Assembly (NCBI GenBank): GCA_000336895.1
Contig: AOLX01000025.1
Coordinates: 1-64,000 of the forward strand
DNA length: 64,000 nt
Source of the DNA: Haloarcula argentinensis DSM 12282
GTDB lineage: Archaea; Halobacteriota; Halobacteria; Halobacteriales; Haloarculaceae
Reading direction: 5' to 3'
The position numbers and the translations under genes were made by a program. A model generated the notes under the pieces. It was not told where the DNA came from. It made no database searches and saw only the letters and a list, made by a program, of their open reading frames with translations. Shown piece by piece: positions 18,221 to 26,637 of the stretch (within the stretch, counting starts at the first letter, position 1; each line of letters opens with the position of its first letter).

Positions 18221-18245
18221 GTAACGGTCCGAAAGGACCGGTTAC
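18221..18245 (+). other. Strong GAAA-tetraloop hairpin after the lipoprotein gene
   Basis: Bases 18221-18230 (GTAACGGTCC) pair with 18235-18245 around a GAAA tetraloop, with one bulged G: a ten-pair stem. It lies 90 bases beyond the lipoprotein stop. No T-run follows, so a simple terminator is not certain; transcript 3'-end protection or a small RNA are alternatives. Confidence 0.5.
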
Positions 18246-18379
18246 AGAATCTAAGGTGACTGGACGAGCGAGACGGCAAGCCTCATCTTCGACACCGGTG
18301 TTGTACGGTTTGCTTCACAGAGCAGTATATCAAAATTCCGAGGGACAAAGATTAGACCCAGCCGGTTTTAGAGGGACAT

Positions 18380-18673
18380 ATGAGAGCGAAGCCGGAGTAT
18401 CGCGACCGGGACGACACAGAGGTTGCGGTGCTCGATGCGCTCGCTGACCGCCGCGACGAGGGGATGACCGTCTTCGAGCTTCGGTCGCGGACGGAAGAGA
18501 ATATCGACCGCATTGAGGATGCACTTGCCGCTCTCAAGGCAGACGACCTCATCGAGGTCGAGGACAACGGGGAGCGAACTGTCATTCTGCCAGGAGAGGG
18601 CGTGGTGGGTGAGTCGCTACCGGACGAAGACGAATCGATTCTCGACCAGATTCGCAAGCGGCTCCCGTTGTAG
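18380..18673 (+). CDS. DUF6432-like winged-helix protein
   Basis: This 97-residue acidic protein has a winged-helix pattern at about 13-70: DDTEVAVLDALADRRDEGMT, VFELRSRTEENIDRIEDALA (helix-turn-helix) and a short wing DLIEVEDNGERTVILP. The tail DEDESILDQIRKRLPL is probably helical. It resembles the haloarchaeal DUF6432 family, thought to be DNA-binding by fold; targets are unknown. The ATG at 18380 is preceded by GGAGGGACAT-like purine-rich sequence. It faces the rhodanese fusion gene at a distance of 13 bases. Confidence 0.75.
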   Translation: MRAKPEYRDRDDTEVAVLDALADRRDEGMTVFELRSRTEENIDRIEDALAALKADDLIEVEDNGERTVILPGEGVVGESLPDEDESILDQIRKRLPL

Positions 18674-18686
18674 CCACAGCCGAGTA

Positions 18687-19865
18687 TCACACCACGTCCG
18701 ACGGCGCGGCTGCGCAGTTGTTCGGACCGAGTTCGAGATCGAACGCGGTGTCGTCGTCGGCTGTCTCCGTTCCGAGGTTGACGGCGATAACCCGCTCGAA
18801 GTTGGCGGGGCGCGGCGGAATGTCGTCACAGACGTACTCGACGAACGCCTCTCGGTCCATCGCGAATCCCGGGAGTCGGTCGCGGAGCGTGCCGAGGGGG
18901 GCCGTGAACGTGCCGTCGTCTGCCGGCACCGTCGACTCGCTGTAGTGGCCCGGGGCGACGCGTGTCTCATCGGGGAGCGCTGCAAGCCGGTCGGCCAGCG
19001 TGCGATGGAGGTCGCGGGCGAGGTCACGAGCGCCGTCGGTCCCGGCTTCGAGGTCTGGCCGGGCGACACTATCGAGGAAGACGCTGTCGCCGGCCAGAAG
19101 CACGTCGCCGATAGTGAAGCCAGTCATGCCGGTCGTGTGGCCGGGTAGGGGACGAGGCTCCAGTGTGGCCGACCCGAGTTGAAGCGGTTCGTCGTCGGCC
19201 AGTGCGCTCACGTCGTCGACACCGCGGGCGACTGCCCGCTCGGAAAGTATCGGTTCAGCACCAGTTTCTTCGGCGAGGCGGCGGACGCCGCTGATGTGGT
19301 CGGCGTGGACGTGCGTGTCGATAGCGCGGGTGACCGAGGCGTCGCGGTCGGCAGCGTCGGCGACGTACCGGTCCGTAAAGGCCCGGAGCGGGTCGACGAC
19401 GGCAGCCGAGCCGTCGCTGACGATCATGTAACCGAGACAGCCCGACGACGGACGACGGTACTGGAGGACAGTTGCGGCGTCGCACGGAATCTCGCGAGCT
19501 TCGTAGAGCCGCGCCCACCCCTCCATGCCGTCGCTGAGGTTCTGCGCCTCAACGCCGTGTTCAGTCAGTAGGCCGGCGACGAAGGCGCTGGCTTCGCCGC
19601 GGCCACAGACAACCGTTATCGGGCCGGTGCCGACCACCTCAGCGACGAGGCTGTCCACTTCGCCGGTCACTTTCGCTTGGAGGAACTTCGTAAAAGGAAG
19701 CTGTGTTGCCGTTACCGACTCGCCGCGGAGTCGCCACTCCGCGTACTCGTCACGGTCGCGAACGTCGAGCAGCCGGACTGATTCACCGGCGTCCAGCTTC
19801 GCCTGCAACGTCGCTGCCGATAGTGACGGCGGGTCCGCCGGCGGGTCAGGGTAGTCTTCAGCCAT
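18687..19865 (-). CDS. Rhodanese / metallo-beta-lactamase fusion (persulfide dioxygenase-like)
   Basis: The 392-residue protein joins a rhodanese domain (about 13-130; LLDVRDRDEYAEW, active Cys87 in VVCGRGEAS) to an MBL-fold domain (about 132-345) with THVHADH at 184-190 as metal motif, then PGHTTGM and GDSVFLDSVARPDL blocks of the ETHE1 persulfide-dioxygenase group. The last 50 residues include the group's LGPNNCA ending. Expected chemistry is oxidation of glutathione-like or protein persulfides to sulfite together with sulfur transfer. Haloarchaea lack glutathione, so gamma-glutamylcysteine or protein persulfide is the likely substrate, by inference. It is transcribed alone, divergent from the gene at 19936. 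Confidence 0.9.
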   Translation of the reverse strand: MAEDYPDPPADPPSLSAATLQAKLDAGESVRLLDVRDRDEYAEWRLRGESVTATQLPFTKFLQAKVTGEVDSLVAEVVGTGPITVVCGRGEASAFVAGLLTEHGVEAQNLSDGMEGWARLYEAREIPCDAATVLQYRRPSSGCLGYMIVSDGSAAVVDPLRAFTDRYVADAADRDASVTRAIDTHVHADHISGVRRLAEETGAEPILSERAVARGVDDVSALADDEPLQLGSATLEPRPLPGHTTGMTGFTIGDVLLAGDSVFLDSVARPDLEAGTDGARDLARDLHRTLADRLAALPDETRVAPGHYSESTVPADDGTFTAPLGTLRDRLPGFAMDREAFVEYVCDDIPPRPANFERVIAVNLGTETADDDTAFDLELGPNNCAAAPSDVV

Positions 19866-19935
19866 ACCGACTGTAGCGCTCCCCGGCGGATAAATCGGGC
19901 GGGGATTTCAAGCCCTTGCCGCGCCCAGCGGAGGT

Positions 19936-20538
19936 ATGGACGCTGGAGCTACTATCGACGCCGTCCGTGACCAGACTGAGACGGAGCGAGACAGACTGGG
20001 CTCGGACAAGGTGCTTATCGCAGCAACAGATGCGACACTGGAGACGGAGGCGGTGCTCACAGCAGCGGCGACCCGCGAGTCAGGGCTTGCAGATATCCTC
20101 GGTCAGTGGGCCGCCGAGACAGACAGCGACGTGGCGACCCAGTTCGAGGCAGCCGCCGAGGCCGCGACCGGGCGGGCGGACCGCATCGACGCAGACGCCG
20201 GTGACCCCGATGGGTTCATCGACCAGCTTGGAACTGCTAGCGGGACTGCACGGCGCCTCGGGGCCGGTCTCGTCGCCGCGCCGCTAGTCGCCGACCGGTT
20301 CTACTTGCAGGTGGTGAGCTTTTTCATCAACGAGGCGGACGAGCAGCGAGCCGATACGTTCCGCGAGATTCGAGAGGAGGCGTCGGCACTCGACGACGGG
20401 ATGACCGCCCTCGAACATCTCTCGGAATCCGAGCGCGAGACGGCAGCGACGGCAGCGACGGACGCTATCGGGGCGGCGTACGACGACTACGCGGAGACGT
20501 TGGAGGCGATGGGACTGGACCCGAAGCCGATCTGCTAG
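19936..20538 (+). CDS. Conserved haloarchaeal helical protein (rubrerythrin-like annotation)
   Basis: The 200-residue product is mostly helical and acidic, with the conserved start TERDRLGSDKVLIAATDATLE and end DAIGAAYDDYAETLEAMGLDPKPIC. I associate it with haloarchaeal proteins annotated as rubrerythrin family, but clear four-helix iron ligands (paired ExxH motifs) are not visible, so iron binding is doubtful. The ending PKPIC with a terminal cysteine is conserved in the relatives I recall. The stop overlaps the convergent permease stop by four bases (CTAG). Confidence 0.6.
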   Translation: MDAGATIDAVRDQTETERDRLGSDKVLIAATDATLETEAVLTAAATRESGLADILGQWAAETDSDVATQFEAAAEAATGRADRIDADAGDPDGFIDQLGTASGTARRLGAGLVAAPLVADRFYLQVVSFFINEADEQRADTFREIREEASALDDGMTALEHLSESERETAATAATDAIGAAYDDYAETLEAMGLDPKPIC

Positions 20539-22145
20539 TCAAGTCGGTAGGTCGCAACACGGTTGGCGGCATAGAGGAATCCGGCGATGGCGCCAGCAAC
20601 GGCGATCCCGATACTGGTTACAAGTCCGCCGCCGAGGAGCCATGTTTTGCCGAACGGTATCGCGAACAGGTCGCGAACGGCGAGCAGGTACGTCAGGCTC
20701 CCCGGTGCGACGGCCACGCCGAGGACGAGGAAGTACAGCCCGAACGCCCAGCCGCTCGGAACAACCACTTCGTGGCCCCGCACTGACGCCGACTCGAATT
20801 TCGGGAACACGACGCCGGCTCCGACGGCAATGGCCGGCGCGGCGACAGTCGCGACCAGTGCAATTGTGAGTCCAGCAGCGAGCGTGACCGGTGGCGTTCC
20901 GGCCGCGACGCCGAGGCCAGCGACCAGTAGCGTCGTCACCACAACGCCGGGCAGTGCGCCCGCAAGGACGAGCCCGCTGACGAACGCCCGGCCGGAGACG
21001 TTGGCGGTCAGTGTCAGCGGCAGCACTCCTTCCTCGCCGCCGAGCGGATTGAGCGAAAATGCGGCCCCGAACGCCGCTGCACTGGCGAGGCCGGCACTGA
21101 GCGGGAGCGTCGGCGGGACCACTCGATCCAGAATGACGATCTGGAGATGATACACCAGGAAGAAAAACGGCATGACAGCGAACTGGACGGTAACGGGGGC
21201 TCGCTTGGCTCGGAGCCACGACTTCTGGGCGACGACGCGAGTCGCCGTCGAGACCCGTCCACTCAGCAGACGGTCCGAGAGCGTTCGTTCATCGGCGTCG
21301 AACTCGTGATCGGGCTGGACCGGATCGGCATACCAGATCCGGCCGGCTAGCCACAGACACGCGACTGCGCCGACCGGGAGCGCGCCGAAAATTCCCGTTG
21401 TGGCGACGGCGGCCGTGATCGGATTACCGCCGTTTCCCAGCACGAGCAGGACCACGTCGGCGGGCCACGAGAGCGGGGACTGGGTCGCCAGTTGGAGCAC
21501 GCGAAGCTGTACTGTCGGGACGGTCGTCATCGCGACCCAACCAAGCGGCAGGACGAGCGAGACGGCGGCTCCGACGCTTGCTCGATGCCGCGCGATGAAG
21601 GCCGAGCGGTTTGCCACCAGTTTCGTCACCAGCCCCAGGCCGAAGCCGAGGACCGTCCCCAGCAGGGCGACCGCGACCGACCCGACAAGAGCCACGACAG
21701 CGACGAGCATCCCGGCATCACCGGTTGCAAGCCCGCCCACCAGCGCCAAAATCGGGACGGCGAGCGCGAGCGACACGCGACCGGCCTCAGCGGCCAACAG
21801 CCCGGCCGCCGCGTCCTCGTAGGGGACCGTCGTCAGCAGGCCGTCGCCAGCATCCGGCTCGCCGGCCGACTTCACCGTGTGTTGTAGTGTGAAGAAGCCG
21901 ACGAGTCCGAGCAGTCCGACGATACCTGCCGTCGTCGCAAGCCTGACCGTGTGGGCGTCGCTGTCGGCGAGGAAGCCACCGAAAAAGAACGCTCCCGCGC
22001 CGATAGCGAGACTGTAAATGATGATGCCCAATCCACCGCCGAGCAGCATGAGCGTCCCGCGCGTCGTGCCCATGAGCTTGCGCCAAGTGCGCCGCAGTTC
22101 CGTCCGTGCGATCCGTCTCGTCCGCCGTCCGTTTGGTCGCCTCAT
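20535..22145 (-). CDS. ABC transporter permease
   Basis: This 536-residue protein has about twelve hydrophobic segments and a basic N-terminus (MRRPNGRRTRRIARTELRRT), as seen in large haloarchaeal ABC-2-like permeases. A polar middle loop (about 275-310, DPVQPDHEFDADERTLSDRL) separates two halves. It follows the ATPase gene on the minus strand with a four-base ATGA overlap, so it is the membrane subunit of that exporter. The substrate is unknown. Confidence 0.82.
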   Translation of the reverse strand: MRRPNGRRTRRIARTELRRTWRKLMGTTRGTLMLLGGGLGIIIYSLAIGAGAFFFGGFLADSDAHTVRLATTAGIVGLLGLVGFFTLQHTVKSAGEPDAGDGLLTTVPYEDAAAGLLAAEAGRVSLALAVPILALVGGLATGDAGMLVAVVALVGSVAVALLGTVLGFGLGLVTKLVANRSAFIARHRASVGAAVSLVLPLGWVAMTTVPTVQLRVLQLATQSPLSWPADVVLLVLGNGGNPITAAVATTGIFGALPVGAVACLWLAGRIWYADPVQPDHEFDADERTLSDRLLSGRVSTATRVVAQKSWLRAKRAPVTVQFAVMPFFFLVYHLQIVILDRVVPPTLPLSAGLASAAAFGAAFSLNPLGGEEGVLPLTLTANVSGRAFVSGLVLAGALPGVVVTTLLVAGLGVAAGTPPVTLAAGLTIALVATVAAPAIAVGAGVVFPKFESASVRGHEVVVPSGWAFGLYFLVLGVAVAPGSLTYLLAVRDLFAIPFGKTWLLGGGLVTSIGIAVAGAIAGFLYAANRVATYRLD

Positions 22146-22882
22146 CGCTCACCCGGGTGCTCGCTGGTCACGTCGAGGAACACGTCTTCGAGCGTGCTCC
22201 CGGACTCGACGCTGCCGGTCAGTTCCTCGGGAGACCCCTCCGCGACGAGGTCGCCGTCGTACAGGACACCAACGGTGTCGGCCAACTCCTCGACGACGGG
22301 CAGGATGTGCGTCGAGAGGAAAACCGTCGTGTCAGCGGCCGCGACCTCGCTGATAGTATCACGGACCGTCCGAGCCGCCCGCGGGTCCAGTCCCGAGGTC
22401 GGTTCGTCCAGAAAGAGCACGTCGGGGTCGTGCAACAGCGCCTGAACGAGGCCGAGCTTCTGTTTCATCCCCTTCGAGTACGTCTCGACGCGCCGGTCGG
22501 CGTCCGTATCGAGGTCGAACCGGTCGAGCAACGACTCCACGCGGTCCCAGTCTTCGTGCCCGCGCAGGCCGGCGACGTATTCCAGTTGCTCGCGGCCGGT
22601 GAGTTCATCGTACAGCGGTGGTTCTTCGGGCAGGAAGCCGATGTGTTCGACCACCGCGGCGCGGTCGGCGACCGACTCGCCCGCCACCCGTGCGGTGCCG
22701 CTCGTCGGGTTCGTCAACGTCGTCAGGATGCGAATCGTCGAGGTTTTGCCCGCACCGTTGGGGCCGAGAAAACCGAAAACACTCCCGCGAGGAACCGTCA
22801 GGTCGAGGGACTCTATTGCCGAGACGCCGCTGTAGCGCTTCGTCAACCCCTCGGTGACGATTGCGGGTGCTGGAGGGCACAT
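22142..22882 (-). CDS. ABC transporter ATP-binding protein
   Basis: The 246-residue ATPase has Walker A GPNGAGKTS near 40-48, a Q-loop region (EHIGFLPEEPPLYDELTG), the variant signature YSKGMKQKLG, Walker B DVLFLDEPTSGLDPRA and the switch histidine in FLSTHILPVVEELADT. It starts MCPPAPAIVTEGLTKRYSG. It belongs to the ABC-2/CcmA-like group and pairs with the overlapping permease gene downstream. It is the first gene of a two-gene operon. Confidence 0.93.
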   Translation of the reverse strand: MCPPAPAIVTEGLTKRYSGVSAIESLDLTVPRGSVFGFLGPNGAGKTSTIRILTTLTNPTSGTARVAGESVADRAAVVEHIGFLPEEPPLYDELTGREQLEYVAGLRGHEDWDRVESLLDRFDLDTDADRRVETYSKGMKQKLGLVQALLHDPDVLFLDEPTSGLDPRAARTVRDTISEVAAADTTVFLSTHILPVVEELADTVGVLYDGDLVAEGSPEELTGSVESGSTLEDVFLDVTSEHPGER

Positions 22883-22951
22883 ACGGGCAGTGCCGCACCG
22901 ACTGTGAAAAGGTCTTGCTGTTGGCGAGTCCGCTACCCGAGCCTCCCGGCG

Positions 22952-24322
22952 TTACTCCTCGACCGTTGCGTCGGCGGCATCAGCATCGGCGTCCGTGTCG
23001 TCTTCGTCATCAGGATTTTCGACGACCTCGATGCCGCGGTTGTTGATTGCCGACGGATCGAGCCCGACCTCCTGTAGGAAGTTCTTGTACTCGCGCTCGC
23101 ACTGCTCGGCGTCCTTCTGGCGGTCGCTGGCGCGGTCACACAGTGCGATGAGGTCCTCGGGCACGTCGTTACTGTAGACAATCCAGTGGTTGATCAGATC
23201 GGAGAGCCGGCGAATCGGCGAGGTGAAGTGGCCGTAGATCTCGAAGTTCAGGGCGTGGTGGCCGCCGAAGGGGTCGTTCATGTACTTCGCGCGGGGCATC
23301 ACCTTCATCACGGCCCACTGGATCTTATCGAGCTGGCGACCGGGGGCCTGTTCGAGCGTGGCGTTGACGGCCTTCCGCGGGTCGTCCCAGGCGTCGCCGG
23401 GGATGGAGACGCCGTCGAGTTCCTGAATCTCGACCAGCGCCTCGTCCCACTCGTCGGGGCTCGGCTGCGGGTGGACGCGGTACATCGCCTCAACACCGCG
23501 GTTCCACATCAGCTCGTGCGTGACGGCCTTGTTGGCCTTCAGCATGCATTCCTCGATGATGGTGTGGGCGCGGTCGCGGGCGGGGTTGAGGACGAGCGAG
23601 CCTTCTTCCTTGCGCTGCTCGTGCATCCGGTCGGCCAGTTCCCAGACGCGCTCGGTTTTCTCCGCGAGGTCGACGCTCTGGTCTTCCAGCACGTCCTCCG
23701 CGGTCTCCGGCTCGTCCAGCAGGCGCTCGGCCTCGGTGTAGGTCAGCCGGGCGTCCGAGCGGATGACGGACTTGTAGATGTTGATCTCCTCGTAGCCGAG
23801 GTTCTCCTTGTCGAGATGCATTTCGACAGTGTGTGCCAGACGGTCCTCGTTGGGGACCAGTGAACAGACAGTCTCGGCGAGGACGGGCGGCAGCATGTGG
23901 ACGGTGTACGCCGGAAGGTAGACGGTGTTCCCTCGCTCAACGGCCTGCTCCCACATCTTCGTGTCGGGGTTGACGTAGTGGGTCACGTCGGCGATGTGGA
24001 CCCAGAGAACGATCTCGTCCTCGCGCTCCTCGATGGAGATGGCGTCATCGAAGTCCTGTGCGTCGATAGGGTCGGTCGTCCAGGTCGTCATCTCCCGGAG
24101 GTCTTCGCGTTCGTCGACCTCGTCCTCGATTTCGGCCTGCACGTCCTGTGTGCGCTCCTTGGCCTCCTCCAGTACCTCCGGTGGGAACTCGTCGGGGATG
24201 CCGAACTTCTCGAACAGTTCCTCGCGCTTGTTCTCCAGATGGCGTGCCATTTCCGGGTCGATCTCGACGGGGCCTTGCCCTTCGGCGGTCCCGGCGGCCG
24301 CCTGCGCGTCCTCTGTAGTCAT
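22952..24322 (-). CDS. RNase R-like 3'-5' exoribonuclease (RNB domain)
   Basis: The 456-residue protein carries an RNB catalytic domain starting about residue 76. The magnesium-binding cluster TDPIDAQDFDDAISIE provides Asp87, Asp90, Asp92 and Asp93; later blocks LWVHIADVTHYVNPDTKMWE, RGNTVYLPAYTVHMLPP and HFTSPIRRLSDLINHW match RNase II/R enzymes. The cold-shock and S1 RNA-binding domains of bacterial RNase R are absent, so this is the short haloarchaeal form. It should degrade RNA from the 3' end. An acidic, probably disordered tail (DDEDDTDADADAADA) ends it. It is transcribed alone. Confidence 0.93.
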   Translation of the reverse strand: MTTEDAQAAAGTAEGQGPVEIDPEMARHLENKREELFEKFGIPDEFPPEVLEEAKERTQDVQAEIEDEVDEREDLREMTTWTTDPIDAQDFDDAISIEEREDEIVLWVHIADVTHYVNPDTKMWEQAVERGNTVYLPAYTVHMLPPVLAETVCSLVPNEDRLAHTVEMHLDKENLGYEEINIYKSVIRSDARLTYTEAERLLDEPETAEDVLEDQSVDLAEKTERVWELADRMHEQRKEEGSLVLNPARDRAHTIIEECMLKANKAVTHELMWNRGVEAMYRVHPQPSPDEWDEALVEIQELDGVSIPGDAWDDPRKAVNATLEQAPGRQLDKIQWAVMKVMPRAKYMNDPFGGHHALNFEIYGHFTSPIRRLSDLINHWIVYSNDVPEDLIALCDRASDRQKDAEQCEREYKNFLQEVGLDPSAINNRGIEVVENPDDEDDTDADADAADATVEE

Positions 24323-24388
24323 GTCACCCGGTACGAACAGGGCGTAGTTAGGGCTGTCGGGGTGGGACTGGGCCGTGACTCCCGCGTC

Positions 24389-24673
24389 TCACTCCCTGTG
24401 AGTGTCGCCCTCGGAGAGTTCCCGGAACCGTTTCAGGAACGTCTCTTGATCGGTCTTGCCGGCTCCGGCGGCATCGAGCGTCGTTTCGAGTCCGTCCCGC
24501 GGTTGCTGGCACAGCTCGGCAAAACAGGCTTTACAGAGGTGTTCGAACGTCTTGTTCCGGCGGTCCCACCGGTCGCCGTGTTTGTCGTACTCGCGAGCCT
24601 CGGACCGCGAGACAGACTCTCCACACGCGATACAGGTGACCGACTCCGCCCGGGAGCTCCGGGGCCCGAACAT
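24389..24673 (-). CDS. Small zinc-finger protein (DUF7562-like)
   Basis: The ATG at 24673 gives 94 residues. Two CxxC pairs are visible, CIAC near 15-18 and CKAC near 44-47 (LCKACFAELC), separated by a basic segment EYDKHGDRWDRRNKTFEH, enough for one zinc site. The C-terminal half is helical and charged. This looks like a haloarchaeal zinc-finger family (I think DUF7562); no function is known. It lies divergent from bat at 24802 and upstream of the RNase R gene, 66 bases apart on the same strand. Confidence 0.7.
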   Translation of the reverse strand: MFGPRSSRAESVTCIACGESVSRSEAREYDKHGDRWDRRNKTFEHLCKACFAELCQQPRDGLETTLDAAGAGKTDQETFLKRFRELSEGDTHRE

Positions 24674-24801
24674 ACGAACCAATTGCGACTGACAGTGCTT
24701 AGAGTTTTCCGCACGGGCAACAGTTCCCCGTTCCGGGCCACACGTTTATTCACCCGCCGCCATTACACAGGGTATCGGCTATTCGGAGCCAGGGACACTG
24801 A

Positions 24802-26382
24802 ATGAAGCCACCAGAGACACTCGCTCACTCGACGTTGGACACGCTACCCATCAATATCGCTGTCCTCGACGACGAGGGGACGATCCTGTTCACCAACCGC
24901 GCCTGGCGGGAGTTCGCGGGCGACGAGGACGGGGAGATGGAGGGGACGAACTACTTCGCGACGACTGATGTCGATGCAGACGAGTACGCCGGGCAGGCGC
25001 TCGGCGGCATCGAGTCTGTCATCGACGGTGAGCAGGAACTGTTCACGATGGAGTACCCGTGTCACTCTCCGGAGGAGAAGCAGTGGTTTCTGATGCGGGT
25101 CGCACCGTTGCCCGACGACGAGGCCGGGAGTGCGGTCGTTGCACACATCGACATCACCCAGCGGAAGCTCGCCGAACTGGCGGCTGAGCGACGGAGTGAG
25201 GAGCTCAAAGCCGAACGCCAGAACTTGAAACAGCTCGTCGATCGGGTCGACGGCCTCCTGAAAGCGGTGATGGGCGACGTACTGACCGTCGATTCGCGCG
25301 AGGCCATCCAGCAGACCGTCTGTGACCGGCTGGCCGAAGTCGATTCCTACCAGTTCGCCTGGGTGTCCGAACTCGATCTGCGCGACGAGACGCTGTCGTC
25401 GACAGCGCTCTCCGCGGACTACCCGACGACGTTATCCATCCCGCTGGACGCTGACGATCCGGTTGCGGAGGCGGCCCGAACCGAGGAGATGCAGGTCGTG
25501 ACCGGCGATATCGACGAGCAACACAGCCGACTCGCCGACTCCGATGTCGCGTCGGTCGCGGCAGTCCCGCTCGTCTCCGGCGAGTCGCTGTACGGCGTGC
25601 TCACCGTCTACGCCGACAGTGACGACGTGTTCGACCCCCGCGAACAGGCCGTGCTGGGGACCATCGGCCGGGCGACCGCGGCGGCTATCGACGCCCGCGA
25701 GACCAGCCGGCTGCTGACCGCCGACAACGTCACCGAACTCGAACTGCAGGTCACTGACTCAGAGGTTTTCTACATCGACGTAGCGAGCGAACTCGGCTGC
25801 TCGATGGAGTACGGCGGGAGCGTCCCCGACGGTGAGGAAACGGTGATGTTCTTCCTCGTCGAGACGGACGACCCCTCGGCAGTCTGTGCCGTGGCCGCCG
25901 ACCACCCGCAGGTATCTGGCGTCTCACACGTCTCGACGGCGGACTCGTCGGCGCTGTTCGAGTTTACCGTCTCGGACCCACCGATTGTCTCGGTCGTCGC
26001 CGACCGCGGAGCCCAGACGGGCGACATTCTGGTCGAACCGGGGAAGGCGACAGTCACCGTCACACTCCCGGCATCGATGGAGACCCGAAGCGTGGTCGAA
26101 CAGGTCCGAAACCAGTATCCGGAGACAGAACTGCTCTCCGTACGAGAACGGGACGAACCGCCAGCCTCCCGGCAGGCGTTTGTCGCAAACGTCGAGGAGC
26201 GGTTGACCAACCGCCAGCTAACGGCGCTCCGGAAGGGGTTTCTCGGCGGCTTCTTCGACTGGCCACGCGACGTGTCCGGCGAGCAACTGGCCGAGTCGAT
26301 GGACATCTGCCCGTCGACGTTCCACCAGCACCTCCGTGCCGGTGAACGAAAGCTACTGGAAGAAGTGTTCGAAAACTGGTAA
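24802..26382 (+). CDS. bat: Bacterio-opsin activator Bat (PAS-GAF-HTH)
   Basis: The 526-residue regulator has a PAS domain (about 10-125, INIAVLDDEGTILFTNRAWR ... HIDITQRK), a coiled linker, a GAF domain (about 150-300), a bacterio-opsin-activator-type middle segment (about 310-450) and a C-terminal HTH (468-526: LTNRQLTALRKGFLGGFFDW ... STFHQHLRAGERKLLEEVF). Bat in Halobacterium responds to oxygen and light and switches on retinal protein and carotenoid genes. Here the next genes are crtB, crtY and brp, which supports the Bat identity over the many other haloarchaeal PAS-GAF-HTH proteins. No opsin gene is in the window. It ends 255 bases before crtB. Confidence 0.85.
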   Translation: MKPPETLAHSTLDTLPINIAVLDDEGTILFTNRAWREFAGDEDGEMEGTNYFATTDVDADEYAGQALGGIESVIDGEQELFTMEYPCHSPEEKQWFLMRVAPLPDDEAGSAVVAHIDITQRKLAELAAERRSEELKAERQNLKQLVDRVDGLLKAVMGDVLTVDSREAIQQTVCDRLAEVDSYQFAWVSELDLRDETLSSTALSADYPTTLSIPLDADDPVAEAARTEEMQVVTGDIDEQHSRLADSDVASVAAVPLVSGESLYGVLTVYADSDDVFDPREQAVLGTIGRATAAAIDARETSRLLTADNVTELELQVTDSEVFYIDVASELGCSMEYGGSVPDGEETVMFFLVETDDPSAVCAVAADHPQVSGVSHVSTADSSALFEFTVSDPPIVSVVADRGAQTGDILVEPGKATVTVTLPASMETRSVVEQVRNQYPETELLSVRERDEPPASRQAFVANVEERLTNRQLTALRKGFLGGFFDWPRDVSGEQLAESMDICPSTFHQHLRAGERKLLEEVFENW

Positions 26383-26469
26383 CCCGTGCCTCTGAACTCC
26401 TCTCCTGACGGCGGATTCCTTGCGCGATCCCCGAAGCAGTTTGGTAGTCCGCTTATCCCGATAACAACC

Positions 26470-26477
26470 GTATATAC
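26470..26477 (+). promoter_or_regulatory. TATA box of the crtB transcript
   Basis: GTATATAC is the only strong TATA-like element between bat and crtB. A start about 25 bases on, near 26497, would give a leader of about 140 bases, long for a haloarchaeon. Confidence 0.5.
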
Positions 26478-26496
26478 ATGTAGTGATACCGAACCA

Positions 26497-26561
26497 GTGT
26501 CCTATCTGTCGTCAGCGAACGGACAGGACACGCCGCCCCGTGATAGCGGTGCAACCACGGG
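26497..26561 (+). promoter_or_regulatory. Two-hairpin leader of crtB
   Basis: GTGTCCT at 26497-26503 pairs with AGGACAC at 26525-26531; CTGTC and GACAG inside offer an alternative longer helix. CCCGTG at 26537-26542 pairs with CACGGG at 26556-26561. The first stem begins at the predicted transcription start. No canonical Bat activator site (ACC plus TAGTT pattern) was found by eye. Confidence 0.4.
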
Positions 26562-26637
26562 CCGACCGGACCATTACGCACAGCCTACCGACAAGCGCGC
26601 GACGCATCGTCCGCCAATGACTGCCCGATAGCTTTCA

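Noticed and set aside
26386..26631. 81-codon plus-strand frame between bat and crtB
   Set aside because: It spans the TATA box and both hairpins, lacks coding-like composition, and matches nothing known.
26383..26637. Canonical Bat upstream activator site before crtB
   Set aside because: No clear ACC plus TAGTT arrangement lies at the expected distance from the TATA box at 26470.
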